The notes: generated by a model from the letters alone, not told the origin. Positions 27,401 through 42,400 are shown, counted from the stretch's first letter. The stretch: DNA of 64,000 bases from Pterobdella sp. o SKG-2022 (GCA_964035795.1 CAXIVU010000139.1:37013-101012); one strand, 5' to 3'. A program made the numbers and translations.

Positions 27401-30400
27401 TTATTGTAGTTGGCGTTGTTGTTTCTACAGTAGTAACTGTAGGCGTAGATTTAGACAACATTTCTGTCGTTGTTGTCATACGAACAGTTGTTGTTTGCGT
27501 TGATGTTGCAATCGTTGTCGAAACTGTTGTAGCTGTAGCCAATGAAGTTGTTGTTACAGTTATTGTAGTTGGCGTTGTTGTTTCTACAGTAGTAACTGTT
27601 GGCGTAGATTTAGACAACATTTCTGTCGTTGTTGTCATAATAACAGTTGTTGTTTGCGTTGATGTTGCAATCGTTGTCGAAACTGTTGTAGCTGTAGCCA
27701 ATGAAGTTGTTGTTACAGAAATTGTAGATGGCGTTGTTGTTTCTACAGTAGTAACTGTTGGCGTAGATTTAGACAACATTTCTGTCGTTGTTGTCATAAT
27801 AACAGTTGTTGTTTGCGTTGATGTTGCAATCGTTGTCGAAACTGTTGTAGCTGTAGCCATTGAAGTTGTTGTTACAGAAATTGTAGTTGGCGTTGTTGTT
27901 TCTACAGTAGTAACTGTTGGCGTAGATTTAGACAACATTTCTGTCGTTGTTGTCATAATAACAGTTGTTGTTTGCGTTGATGTTGCAATCGTTGTCGAAA
28001 CTGTTGTAGCTGTAGCCAATGAAGTTGTTGTTACAGTTATTGTAGTTGGCGTTGTTGTTTCTACAGTAGTAACTGTTGGCGTAGATTTAGACAACATTTC
28101 TGTCGTTGTTGTCATAATAACAGTTGTTGTTTGCGTTGATGTTGCAATCGTTGTCGAAACTGTTGTAGCTGTAGCCAATGAAGTTGTTGTTACAGTTATT
28201 GTAGTTGGCGTTGTTGTTTCTACAGTAGTAACTGTAGGCGTAGATTTAGACAACATTTCTGTCGTTGTTGTCATACGAACAGTTGTTGTTTGCGTTGATG
28301 TTGCAATCGTTGTCGAAACTGTTGTAGCTGTAGCCAATGAAGTTGTTGTTACAGTTATTGTAGTTGGCGTTGTTGTTTCTACAGTAGTAACTGTTGGCGT
28401 AGATTTAGACAACATTTCTGTCGTTGTTGTCATAATAACAGTTGTTGTTTGCGTTGATGTTGCAATCGTTGTCGAAACTGTTGTAGCTGTAGCCAATGAA
28501 GTTGTTGTTACAGAAATTGTAGTTGGCGTTGTTGTTTCTACAGTAGTAACTGTTGGCGTAGATTTAGACAACATTTCTGTCGTTGTTGTCATAATAACAG
28601 TTGTTGTTTGCGTTGATGTTGCAATCGTTGTCGAAACTGTTGTAGCTGTAGCCAATGAAGTTGTTGTTACAGAAATTGTAGTTGGCGTTGTTGTTTCTAC
28701 AGTAGTAACTGTTGGCGTAGATTTAGACAACATTTCTGTCGTTGTTGTCATAATAACAGTTGTTGTTTGCGTTGATGTTGCAATCGTTGTCGAAACTGTT
28801 GTAGCTGTAGCCAATGAAGTTGTTGTTACAGTTATTGTAGTTGGCGTTGTTGTTTCTACAGTAGTAACTGTTGGCGTAGATTTAGACAACATTTCTGTCG
28901 TTGTTGTCATAATAACAGTTGTTGTTTGCGTTGATGTTGCAATCGTTGTCGAAACTGTTGTAGCTGTAGCCAATGAAGTTGTTGTTACAGTTATTGTAGT
29001 TGGCGTTGTTGTTTCTACAGTAGTAACTGTAGGCGTAGATTTAGACAACATTTCTGTCGTTGTTGTCATACGAACAGTTGTTGTTTGCGTTGATGTTGCA
29101 ATCGTTGTCGAAACTGTTGTAGCTGTAGCCAATGAAGTTGTTGTTACAGTTATTGTAGTTGGCGTTGTTGTTTCTACAGTAGTAACTGTTGGCGTAGATT
29201 TAGACAACATTTCTGTCGTTGTTGTCATAATAACAGTTGTTGTTTGCGTTGATGTTGCAATCGTTGTCGAAACTGTTGTAGCTGTAGCCAATGAAGTTGT
29301 TGTTACAGAAATTGTAGTTGGCGTTGTTGTTTCTACAGTAGTAACTGTTGGCGTAGATTTAGACAACATTTCTGTCGTTGTTGTCATAATAACAGTTGTT
29401 GTTTGCGTTGATGTTGCAATCGTTGTCGAAACTGTTGTAGCTGTAGCCAATGAAGTTGTTGTTACAGAAATTGTAGTTGGCGTTGTTGTTTCTACAGTAG
29501 TAACTGTTGGCGTAGATTTAGACAACATTTCTGTCGTTGTTGTCATAATAACAGTTGTTGTTTGCGTTGATGTTGCAATCGTTGTCGAAACTGTTGTAGC
29601 TGTAGCCAATGAAGTTGTTGTTACAGTTATTGTAGTTGGCGTTGTTGTTTCTACAGTAGTAACTGTTGGCGTAGATTTAGACAACATTTCTGTCGTTGTT
29701 GTCATAATAACAGTTGTTGTTTGCGTTGATGTTGCAATCGTTGTCGAAACTGTTGTAGCTGTAGCCAATGAAGTTGTTGTTACAGTTATTGTAGTTGGCG
29801 TTGTTGTTTCTACAGTAGTAACTGTTGGCGTAGATTTAGACAACATTTCTGTCGTTGTTGTCATAATAACAGTTGTTGTTTGCGTTGATGTTGCAATCGT
29901 TGTCGAAACTGTTGTAGCTGTAGCCAATGAAGTTGTTGTTACAGAAATTGTAGATGGCGTTGTTGTTTCTACAGTAGTAACTGTTGGCGTAGATTTAGAC
30001 AACATTTCTGTCGTTGTTGTCATAATAACAGTTGTTGTTTGCGTTGATGTTGCAATCGTTGTCGAAACTGTTGTAGCTGTAGCCAATGAAGTTGTTGTTA
30101 CAGTTATTGTAGTTGGCGTTGTTGTTTCTACAGTAGTAACTGTAGGCGTAGATTTAGACAACATTTCTGTCGTTGTTGTCATACGAACAGTTGTTGTTTG
30201 CGTTGATGTTGCAATCGTTGTCGAAACTGTTGTAGCTGTAGCCAATGAAGTTGTTGTTACAGTTATTGTAGTTGGCGTTGTTGTTTCTACAGTAGTAACT
30301 GTTGGCGTAGATTTAGACAACATTTCTGTCGTTGTTGTCATAATAACAGTTGTTGTTTGCGTTGATGTTGCAATCGTTGTCGAAACTGTTGTAGCTGTAG

Positions 30401-33400
30401 CCAATGAAGTTGTTGTTACAGAAATTGTAGTTGGCGTTGTTGTTTCTACAGTAGTAACTGTTGGCGTAAATTTAGACAACATTTCTGTCGTTGTTGTCAT
30501 AATAACAGTTGTTGTTTGCGTTGATGTTGCAATCGTTGTCGAAACTGTTGTAGCTGTAGCCAATGAAGTTGTTGTTACAGAAATTGTAGTTGGCGTTGTT
30601 GTTTCTACAGTAGTAACTGTTGGCGTAGATTTAGACAACATTTCTGTCGTTGTTGTCATAATAACAGTTGTTGTTTGCGTTGATGTTGCAATCGTTGTCG
30701 AAACTGTTGTAGCTGTAGCCAATGAAGTTGTTGTTACAGAAATTGTAGTTGGCGTTGTTGTTTCTACAGTAGTAACTGTTGGCGTAGATTTAGACAACAT
30801 TTCTGTCGTTGTTGTCATAATAACAGTTGTTGTTTGCGTTGATGTTGCAATCGTTGTCGAAACTGTTGTAGCTGTAGCCAATGAAGTTGTTGTTACAGAA
30901 ATTGTAGTTGGCGTTGTTGTTTCTACAGTAGTAACTGTTGGCGTAGATTTAGACAACATTTCTGTCGTTGTTGTCATAATAACAGTTGTTGTTTGCGTTG
31001 ATGTTGCAATCGTTGTCGAAACTGTTGTAGCTGTAGCCAATGAAGTTGTTGTTACAGAAATTGTAGTTGGCGTTGTTGTTTCTACAGTAGTAACTGTTGG
31101 CGTAGATTTAGACAACATTTCTGTCGTTGTTGTCATAATAACAGTTGTTGTTTGCGTTGATGTTGCAATCGTTGTCGAAAATGTTGTAGCTGTAGCCAAT
31201 GAAGTTGTTGTTACAGTTATTGTAGTTGGCGTTGTTGTTTCTACAGTAGTAACTGTTGGCGTAGATTTAGACAACATTTCTGTCGTTGTTGTCATAATAA
31301 CAGTTGTTGTTTGCGATGATGTTGCAATCGTTGTCGAAACTGTTGTAGCTGTAGCCAATGAAGTTGTTGTTACAGTTATTGTAGTTGGCGTTGTTGTTTC
31401 TACAGTAGTAACTGTCGGCGTAGATTTAGACAACATTTCTGTCGTTGTTGTCATAATAACAGTTGTTGTTTGCGTTGATGTTGCAATCGTTGTCGAAACT
31501 GTTGTAGCTGTAGCCAATGAAGTTGTTCTTACAGTTATTGTAGTTGGCGTTGTTGTTTCTACAGTAGTAACTGTTGGCGTAGATTTAGACAACATTTCTA
31601 TCGTTGTTGTCATAATAACAGTTGTTGTTTGCGTTGATGTTGCAATCGTTGTCGAAACTGTTGTAGCTGTAGCCAATGAAGTTGTTGTTACAGTTATTGT
31701 AGTTGGCGTTGTTGTTTTTACAGTAGTAACTGTTGGCGTAGATTTAGACAACATTTCTGTCGTTGTTGTCATAATAACAGTTGTTGTTTGCGTTGATGTT
31801 GCAATCGTTGTCGAAACTGTTGTAGCTGTAGCCAATGAAGTTGTTGTTACAGTTATTGTAGTTGGCGTTGTTGTTTCTACAGTAGTAACTGTTGGCGTAG
31901 ATTTAGACAACATTTCTGTCGTTGTTGTCATAATAACAGTTGTTGTTTGCGTTGATGTTGCAATCGTTGTCGAAACTGTTGTAGCTGTAGCCAATGAAGT
32001 TGTTGTTACAGTTATTGTAGTTGGCGTTGTTGTTTCTACAGTAGTAACTGTAGGCGTAGATTTAGACAACATTTCTGTCGTTGTTGTCATACGAACAGTT
32101 GTTGTTTGCGTTGATGTTGCAATCGTTGTCGAAACTGTTGTAGCTGTAGCCAATGAAGTTGTTGTTACAGTTATTGTAGTTGGCATTGTTGTTTCTACAG
32201 TAGTAACTGTTGGCGTAGATTTAGACAACATTTCTGTCGTTGTTGTCATAATAACAGTTGTTGTTTGCGTTGATGTTGCAATCGTTGTCGAAACTGTTGT
32301 AGCTGTAGCCAATGAAGTTGTTGTTACAGAAATTGTAGTTGGCGTTGTTGTTTCTACAGTAGTAACTGTTGGCGTAAATTTAGACAACATTTCTGTCGTT
32401 GTTGTCATAATAACAGTTGTTGTTTGCGTTGATGTTGCAATCGTTGTCGAAACTGTTGTAGCTGTAGCCAATGAAGTTGTTGTTACAGTTATTGTAGTTG
32501 GCGTTGTTGTTTCTACAGTAGTAACTGTTGGCGTAGATTTAGACAACATTTCTGTCGTTGTTGTCATAATAACAGTTGTTGTTTGCGTTGATGTTGCAAT
32601 CGTTGTCGAAACTGTTGTAGCTGTAGCCAATGAAGTTGTTGTTACAGAAATTGTAGTTGGCGTTGTTGTTTCTACAGTAGTAACTGTTGGCGTAGATTTA
32701 GACAACATTTCTGTCGTTGTTGTCATAATAACAGTTGTTGTTTGCGTTGATGTTGCAATCGTTGTCGAAACTGTTGTAGCTGTAGCCAATGAAGTTGTTG
32801 TTACAGAAATTGTAGTTGGCGTTGTTGTTTCTACAGTAGTAACTGTTGGCGTAGATTTAGACAACATTTCTGTCGTTGTTGTCATAATAACAGTTGTTGT
32901 TTGCGTTGATGTTGCAATCGTTGTCGAAAATGTTGTAGCTGTAGCCAATGAAGTTGTTGTTACAGTTATTGTAGTTGGCGTTGTTGTTTCTACAGTAGTA
33001 ACTGTTGGCGTAGATTTAGACAACATTTCTGTCGTTGTTGTCATAATAACAGTTGTTGTTTGCGATGATGTTGCAATCGTTGTCGAAACTGTTGTAGCTG
33101 TAGCCAATGAAGTTGTTGTTACAGTTATTGTAGTTGGCGTTGTTGTTTCTACAGTAGTAACTGTCGGCGTAGATTTAGACAACATTTCTGTCGTTGTTGT
33201 CATAATAACAGTTGTTGTTTGCGTTGATGTTGCAATCGTTGTCGAAACTGTTGTAGCTGTAGCCAATGAAGTTGTTCTTACAGTTATTGTAGTTGGCGTT
33301 GTTGTTTCTACAGTAGTAACTGTTGGCGTAGATTTAGACAACATTTCTATCGTTGTTGTCATAATAACAGTTGTTGTTTGCGTTGATGTTGCAATCGTTG

Positions 33401-36400
33401 TCGAAACTGTTGTAGCTGTAGCCAATGAAGTTGTTGTTACAGTTATTGTAGTTGGCGTTGTTGTTTCTACAGTAGTAACTGTTGGCGTAGATTTAGACAA
33501 CATTTCTGTCGTTGTTGTCATAATAACAGTTGTTGTTTGCGTTGATGTTGCAATCGTTGTCGAAACTGTTGTAGCTGTAGCCAATGAAGTTGTTGTTACA
33601 GTTATTGTAGTTGGCGTTGTTGTTTCTACAGTAGTAACTGTAGGCGTAGATTTAGACAACATTTCTGTCGTTGTTGTCATACGAACAGTTGTTGTTTGCG
33701 TTGATGTTGCAATCGTTGTCGAAACTGTTGTAGCTGTAGCCAATGAAGTTGTTGTTACAGTTATTGTAGTTGGCGTTGTTGTTTCTACAGTAGTAACTGT
33801 TGGCGTAGATTTAGACAACATTTCTGTCGTTGTTGTCATAATAACAGTTGTTGTTTGCGTTGATGTTGCAATCGTTGTCGAAACTGTTGTAGCTGTAGCC
33901 AATGAAGTTGTTGTTACAGTTATTGTAGTTGGCGTTGTTGTTTCTACAGTAGTAACTGTTGGCGTAGATTTAGACAACATTTCTGTCGTTGTTGTCATAA
34001 TAACAGTTGTTGTTTGCGTTGATGTTGCAATCGTTGTCGAAACTGTTGTAGCTGTAGCCAATGAAGTTGTTGTTACAGTTATTGTAGTTGGCGTTGTTGT
34101 TTCTACAGTAGTAACTGTTGGCGTAGATTTAGACAACATTTCTGTCGTTGTTGTCATAATAACAGTTGTTGTTTGCGTTGATGTTGCAATCGTTGTCGAA
34201 ACTGTTGTAGCTGTAGCCAATGAAGTTGTTGTTACAGTTATTGTAGTTGGCGTTGTTGTTTCTACAGTAGTAACTGTAGGCGTAGATTTAGACAACATTT
34301 CTGTCGTTGTTGTCATACGAACAGTTGTTGTTTGCGTTGATGTTGCAATCGTTGTCGAAACTGTTGTAGCTGTAGCCAATGAAGTTGTTGTTACAGTTAT
34401 TGTAGTTGGCGTTGTTGTTTCTACAGTAGTAACTGTTGGCGTAGATTTAGACAACATTTCTGTCGTTGTTGTCATAATAACAGTTGTTGTTTGCGTTGAT
34501 GTTGCAATCGTTGTCGAAACTGTTGTAGCTGTAGCCAATAAAGTTGTTGTTACAGAAATTGTAGTTGGCGTTGTTGTTTCTACAGTAGTAACTGTTGGCG
34601 TAGATTTAGACAACATTTCTGTCGTTGTTGTCATAATAACAGTTGTTGTTTGCGTTGATGTTGCAATCGTTGTCGAAACTGTTGTAGCTGTAGCCAATGA
34701 AGTTGTTGTTACAGAAATTGTAGTTGGCGTTGTTGTTTCTACAGTAGTAACTGTTGGCGTAAATTTAGACAACATTTCTGTCGTTGTTGTCATAATAACA
34801 GTTGTTGTTTGCGTTGATGTTGCAATCGTTGTCGAAACTGTTGTAGCTGTAGCCAATGAAGTTGTTGTTACAGTTATTGTAGTTGGCGTTGTTGTTTCTA
34901 CAGTAGTAACTGTTGGCGTAGATTTAGACAACATTTCTGTCGTTGTTGTCATAATAACAGTTGTTGTTTGCGTTGATGTTGCAATCGTTGTCGAAACTGT
35001 TGTAGCTGTAGCCAATGAAGTTGTTGTTACAGAAATTGTAGTTGGCGTTGTTGTTTCTACAGTAGTAACTGTTGGCGTAGATTTAGACAACATTTCTGTC
35101 GTTGTTGTCATAATAACAGTTGTTGTTTGCGTTGATGTTGCAATCGTTGTCGAAACTGTTGTAGCTGTAGCCAATGAAGTTGTTGTTACAGTTATTGTAG
35201 TTGGCGTTGTTGTTTCTACAGTAGTAACTGTCGGCGTAGATTTAGACAACATTTCTGTCGTTGTTGTCATAATAACAGTTGTTGTTTGCGTTGATGTTGC
35301 AATCGTTGTCGAAACTGTTGTAGCTGTAGCCAATGAAGTTGTTCTTACAGTTATTGTAGTTGGCGTTGTTGTTTCTACAGTAGTAACTGTTGGCGTAGAT
35401 TTAGACAACATTTCTATCGTTGTTGTCATAATAACAGTTGTTGTTTGCGTTGATGTTGCAATCGTTGTCGAAACTGTTGTAGCTGTAGCCAATGAAGTTG
35501 TTGTTACAGTTATTGTAGTTGGCGTTGTTGTTTCTACAGTAGTAACTGTTGGCGTAGATTTAGACAACATTTCTGTCGTTGTTGTCATAATAACAGTTGT
35601 TGTTTGCGTTGATGTTGCAATCGTTGTCGAAACTGTTGTAGCTGTAGCCAATGAAGTTGTTGTTACAGAAATTGTAGTTGGCGTTGTTGTTTCTACAGTA
35701 GTAACTGTTGGCGTAGATTTAGACAACATTTCTGTCGTTGTTGTCATAATAACAGTTGTTGTTTGCGTTGATGTTGCAATCGTTGTCGAAACTGTTGTAG
35801 CTGTAGCCAATGAAGTTGTTGTTACAGTTATTGTAGTTGGCGTTGTTGTTTCTACAGTAGTAACTGTTGGCGTAGATTTAGACAACATTTCTGTCGTTGT
35901 TGTCATAATAACAGTTGTTGTTTGCGTTGATGTTGCAATCGTTGTCGAAACTGTTGTAGCTGTAGCCAATGAAGTTGTTGTTACAGAAATTGTAGTTGGC
36001 GTTGTTGTTTCTACAGTAGTAACTGTTGGCGTAGATTTAGACAACATTTCTGTCGTTGTTGTCATAATAACAGTTGTTGTTTGCGTTGATGTTGCAATCG
36101 TTGTCGAAACTGTTGTAGCTGTAGCCAATGAAGTTGTTGTTACAGAAATTGTAGTTGGCGTTGTTGTTTCTACAGTAGTAACTGTTGGCGTAGATTTAGA
36201 CAACATTTCTGTCGTTGTTGTCATAATAACAGTTGTTGTTTGCGTTGATGTTGCAATCGTTGTCGAAACTGTTGTAGCTGTAGCCAATGAAGTTGTTGTT
36301 ACAGTTATTGTAGTTGGCGTTGTTGTTTCTACAGTAGTAACTGTTGGCGTAGATTTAGACAACATTTCTGTCGTTGTTGTCATAATAACAGTTGTTGTTT

Positions 36401-39400
36401 GCGTTGATGTTGCAATCGTTGTCGAAACTGTTGTAGCTGTAGCCAATGAAGTTGTTGTTACAGAAATTGTAGTTGGCGTTGTTGTTTCTACAGTAGTAAC
36501 TGTTGGCGTAGATTTAGACAACATTTCTGTCGTTGTTGTCATAATAACAGTTGTTGTTTGCGTTGATGTTGCAATCGTTGTCGAAACTGTTGTAGCTGTA
36601 GCCAATGAAGTTGTTGTTACAGAAATTGTAGTTGGCGTTGTTGTTTCTACAGTAGTAACTGTTGGCGTAGATTTAGACAACATTTCTGTCGTTGTTGTCA
36701 TAATAACAGTTGTTGTTTGCGTTGATGTTGCAATCGTTGTCGAAAATGTTGTAGCTGTAGCCAATGAAGTTGTTGTTACAGTTATTGTAGTTGGCGTTGT
36801 TGTTTCTACAGTAGTAACTGTTGGCGTAGATTTAGACAACATTTCTGTCGTTGTTGTCATAATAACAGTTGTTGTTTGCGATGATGTTGCAATCGTTGTC
36901 GAAACTGTTGTAGCTGTAGCCAATGAAGTTGTTGTTACAGTTATTGTAGTTGGCGTTGTTGTTTCTACAGTAGTAACTGTCGGCGTAGATTTAGACAACA
37001 TTTCTGTCGTTGTTGTCATAATAACAGTTGTTGTTTGCGTTGATGTTGCAATCGTTGTCGAAACTGTTGTAGCTGTAGCCAATGAAGTTGTTCTTACAGT
37101 TATTGTAGTTGGCGTTGTTGTTTCTACAGTAGTAACTGTTGGCGTAGATTTAGACAACATTTCTATCGTTGTTGTCATAATAACTGTTGTTGTTTGCGTT
37201 GATGTTGCAATCGTTGTCGAAACTGTTGTAGCTGTAGCCAATGAAGTTGTTGTTACAGTTATTGTAGTTGGCGTTGTTGTTTTTACAGTAGTAACTGTTG
37301 GCGTAGATTTAGACAACATTTCTGTCGTTGTTGTCATAATAACAGTTGTTGTTTGCGTTGATGTTGCAATCGTTGTCGAAACTGTTGTAGCTGTAGCCAA
37401 TGAAGTTGTTGTTACAGAAATTGTAGTTGGCGTTGTTGTTTCTACAGTAGTAACTGTTGGCGTAGATTTAGACAACATTTCTATCGTTGTTGTCATAATA
37501 ACAGTTGTTGTTTGCGTTGATGTTGCAATCGTTGTCGAAACTGTTGTAGCTGTAGCCAATGAAGTTGTTGTTACAGAAATTGTAGTTGGCGTTGTTGTTT
37601 CTACAGTAGTAACTGTTGGCGTAGATTTAGACAACTTTTCTGTCGTTGTTGTCATAATAACAGTTGTTGTTTGCGTTGATGTTGCAATCGTTGTCGAAAC
37701 TGTTGTAGCTGTAGCCAATGAAGTTGTTGTTACAGTTATTGTAGTTGGCGTTGTTGTTTCTACAGTAGTAACTGTTGGCGTAGATTTAGACAACATTTCT
37801 GTCGTTGTTGTCATAATAACAGTTGTTGTTTGCGTTGATGTTGCAATCGTTGTCGAAACTGTTGTAGCTGTAGCCAATGAAGTTGTTGTTACAGTTATTG
37901 TAGTTGGCGTTGTTGTTTCTACAGTAGTAACTGTTGGCGTAGATTTAGACAACATTTCTGTCGTTGTTGTCATAATAACAGTTGTTGTTTGCGTTGATGT
38001 TGCAATCGTTGTCGAAACTGTTGTAGCTGTAGCCAATGAAGTTGTTGTTACAGAAATTGTAGTTGGCGTTGTTGTTTCTACAGTAGTAACTGTTGGCGTA
38101 GATTTAGACAACATTTCTGTCGTTGTTGTCATAATAACAGTTGTTGTTTGCGTTGATGTTGCAATCGTTGTCGAAACTGTTGTAGCTGTAGCCAATGAAG
38201 TTGTTCTTACAGTTATTGTAGTTGGCGTTGTTGTTTCTACAGTAGTAACTGTTGGCGTAGATTTAGACAACATTTCTGTCGTTGTTGTCATAATAACAGT
38301 TGTTGTTTGCGTTGATGTTGCAATCGTTGTCGAAACTGTTGTAGCTGTAGCCAATGAAGTTGTTGTTACAGTTATTGTAGTTGGCGTTGTTGTTTCTACA
38401 GTAGTAACTGTTGGCGTAGATTTAGACAACATTTCTGTCGTTGTTGTCATAATAACAGTTGTTGTTTGCGTTGATGTTGCAATCGTTGTCGAAACTGTTG
38501 TAGCTGTAGCCAATGAAGTTGTTGTTACAGAAATTGTAGTTGGCGTTGTTGTTTCTACAGTAGTAACTGTTGGCGTAGATTTAGACAACATTTCTGTCGT
38601 TGTTGTCATAATAACAGTTGTTGTTTGCGTTGATGTTGCAATCGTTGTCGAAACTGTTGTAGCTGTAGCCAATGAAGTTGTTGTTACAGAAATTGTAGTT
38701 GGCGTTGTTGTTTCTACAGTAGTAACTGTTGGCGTAGATTTAGACAACATTTCTGTCGTTGTTGTCATAATAACAGTTGTTGTTTGCGTTGATGTTGCAA
38801 TCGTTGTCGAAACTGTTGTAGCTGTAGCCAATGAAGTTGTTCTTACAGTTATTGTAGTTGGCGTTGTTGTTTCTACAGTAGTAACTGTTGGCGTAGATTT
38901 AGACAACATTTCTGTCGTTGTTGTCATAATAACAGTTGTTGTTTGCGTTGATGTTGCAATCGTTGTCGAAACTGTTGTAGCTGTAGCCAATGAAGTTGTT
39001 GTTACAGAAATTGTAGTTGGCGTTGTTGTTTCTACAGTAGTAACTGTTGGCGTAAATTTAGACAACATTTCTGTCGTTGTTGTCATAATAACAGTTGTTG
39101 TTTGCGTTGATGTTGCAATCGTTGTCGAAACTGTTGTAGCTGTAGCCAATGAAGTTGTTGTTACAGTTATTGTAGTTGGCGTTGTTGTTTCTACAGTAGT
39201 AACTGTTGGCGTAGATTTAGACAACATTTCTGTCGTTGTTGTCATAATAACAGTTGTTGTTTGCGTTAATGTTGCAATCGTTGTCGAAACTGTTGTAGCT
39301 GTAGCCAATGAAGTTGTTGTTACAGTTATTGTAGTTGGCGTTGTTGTTTCTACAGTAGTAACTGTTGGCGTAGATTTAGACAACATTTCTGTCGTTGTTG

Positions 39401-42400
39401 TCATAATAACAGTTGTTGTTTGCGTTAATGTTGCAATCGTTGTCGAAACTGTTGTAGCTGTAGCCAATGAAGTTGTTGTTACAGAAATTGTAGTTGGCGT
39501 TGTTGTTTCTACAGTAGTAACTGTTGGCGTAGATTTAGACAACATTTCTGTCGTTGTTGTCATAATAACAGTTGTTGTTTGCGTTGATGTTGCAATCGTT
39601 GTCGAAACTGTTGTAGCTGTAGCCAATGAAGTTGTTGTTACAGAAATTGTAGTTGGCGTTGTTGTTTCTACAGTAGTAACTGTTGGCGTAGATTTAGACA
39701 ACATTTCTGTCGTTGTTGTCATAATAACAGTTGTTGTTTGCGTTGATGTTGCAATCGTTGTCGAAACTGTTGTAGCTGTAGCCAATGAAGTTGTTGTTAC
39801 AGTTATTGTAGTTGGCGTTGTTGTTTCTACAGTAGTAACTGTCGGCGTAGATTTAGACAACATTTCTGTCGTTGTTGTCATAATAACAGTTGTTGTTTGC
39901 GTTGATGTTGCAATCGTTGTCGAAACTGTTGTAGCTGTAGCCAATGAAGTTGTTGTTACAGTTATTGTAGTTGGCGTTGTTGTTTCTACAGTAGTAACTG
40001 TTGGCGTAGATTTAGACAACATTTCTATCGTTGTTGTCATAATAACAGTTGTTGTTTGCGTTGATGTTGCAATCGTTGTCGAAACTGTTGTAGCTGTAGC
40101 CAATGAAGTTGTTGTTACAGTTATTGTAGTTGGCGTTGTTGTTTCTACAGTAGTAACTGTTGGCGTAGATTTAGACAACATTTCTGTCGTTGTTGTCATA
40201 ATAACAGTTGTTGTTTGCGTTGATGTTGCAATCGTTGTCGAAACTGTTGTAGCTGTAGCCAATGAAGTTGTTGTTACAGTTATTGTAGTTGGCGTTGTTG
40301 TTTCTACAGTAGTAACTGTTGGCGTAGATTTAGACAACATTTCTGTCGTTGTTGTCATAATAACAGTTGTTGTTTGCGTTGATGTTGCAATCGTTGTCGA
40401 AACTGTTGTAGCTGTAGCCAATAAAGTTGTTGTTACAGTTATTGTAGTTGGCGTTGTTGTTTCTACAGTAGTAACTGTTGGCGTAGATTTAGACAACATT
40501 TCTGTCGTTGTTGTCATAATAACAGTTGTTGTTTGCGTTGATGTTGCAATCGTTGTCGAAACTGTTGTAGCTGTAGCCAATGAAGTTGTTGTTACAGTTA
40601 TTGTAGTTGGCGTTGTTGTTTCTACAGTAGTAACTGTTGGCGTAGATTTAGACAACATTTCTGTCGTTGTTGTCATAATAACAGTTGTTGTTTGCGTTGA
40701 TGTTGCAATCGTTGTCGAAACTGTTGTAGCTGTAGCCAATGAAGTTGTTCTTACAGTTATTGTAGTTGGCGTTGTTGTTTCTACAGTAGTAACTGTTGGC
40801 GTAGATTTAGACATCATTTCTGTCGTTGTTGTCATAATAACAGTTGTTGTTTGCGTTGATGTTGCAATCGTTGTCGAAACTGTTGTAGCTGTAGCCAATA
40901 AAGTTGTTGTTACAGTTATTGTAGTTGGCGTTGTTGTTTCTACAGTAGTAACTGTTGGCGTAGATTTAGACAACATTTCTGTCGTTGTTGTCATAATAAC
41001 AGTTGTTGTTTGCGTTGATGTTGCAATCGTTGTCGAAACTGTTGTAGCTGTAGCCAATGAAGTTGTTGTTACAGTTATTGTAGTTGGCGTTGTTGTTTCT
41101 ACAGTAGTAACTGTTGGCGTAGATTTAGACAACATTTCTGTCGTTGTTGTCATAATAACAGTTGTTGTTTGCGTTGATGTTGCAATCGTTGTCGAAACTG
41201 TTGTAGCTGTAGCCAATGAAGTTGTTGTTACAGTTATTGTAGTTGGCGTTGTTGTTTCTACAGTAGTAACTGTTGGCGTAGATTTAGACAACATTTCTGT
41301 CGTTGTTGTCATAATAACAGTTGTTGTTTGCGTTGATGTTGCAATCGTTGTCGAAACTGTTGTAGCTGTAGCCAATAAAGTTGTTGTTACAGTTATTGTA
41401 GTTGGCGTTGTTGTTTCTACAGTAGTAACTGTTGGCGTAGATTTAGACAACATTTCTGTCGTTGTTGTCATAATAACAGTTGTTGTTTGCGTTGATGTTG
41501 CAATCGTTGTCGAAACTGTTGTAGCTGTAGCCAATGAAGTTGTTGTTACAGAAATTGTAGTTGGCGTTGTTGTTTCTACAGTAGTAACTGTTGGCGTAGA
41601 TTTAGACAACATTTCTGTCGTTGTTGTCATAATAACAGTTGTTGTTTGCGTTGATGTTGCAATCGTTGTCGAAACTGTTGTAGCTGTAGCCAATGAAGTT
41701 GTTGTTACAGTTATTGTAGTTGGCGTTGTTGTTTCTACAGTAGTAACTGTCGGCGTAGATTTAGACAACATTTCTGTCGTTGTTGTCATAATAACAGTTG
41801 TTGTTTGCGTTGATGTTGCAATCGTTGTCGAAACTGTTGTAGCTGTAGCCAATGAAGTTGTTGTTACAGTTATTGTAGTTGGCGTTGTTGTTTCTACAGT
41901 AGTAACTGTTGGCGTAGATTTAGACAACATTTCTATCGTTGTTGTCATAATAACAGTTGTTGTTTGCGTTGATGTTGCAATCGTTGTCGAAACTGTTGTA
42001 GCTGTAGCCAATGAAGTTGTTGTTACAGTTATTGTAGTTGGCGTTGTTGTTTCTACAGTAGTAACTGTTGGCGTAGATTTAGACAACATTTCTGTCGTTG
42101 TTGTCATAATAACAGTTGTTGTTTGCGTTGATGTTGCAATCGTTGTCGAAACTGTTGTAGCTGTAGCCAATGAAGTTGTTGTTACAGTTATTGTAGTTGG
42201 CGTTGTTGTTTCTACAGTAGTAACTGTTGGCGTAGATTTAGACAACATTTCTATCGTTGTTGTCATAATAACAGTTGTTGTTTGCGTTGATGTTGCAATC
42301 GTTGTCGAAACTGTTGTAGCTGTAGCCAATGAAGTTGTTGTTACAGTTATTGTAGTTGGCGTTGTTGTTTCTACAGTAGTAACTGTTGGCGTAGATTTAG

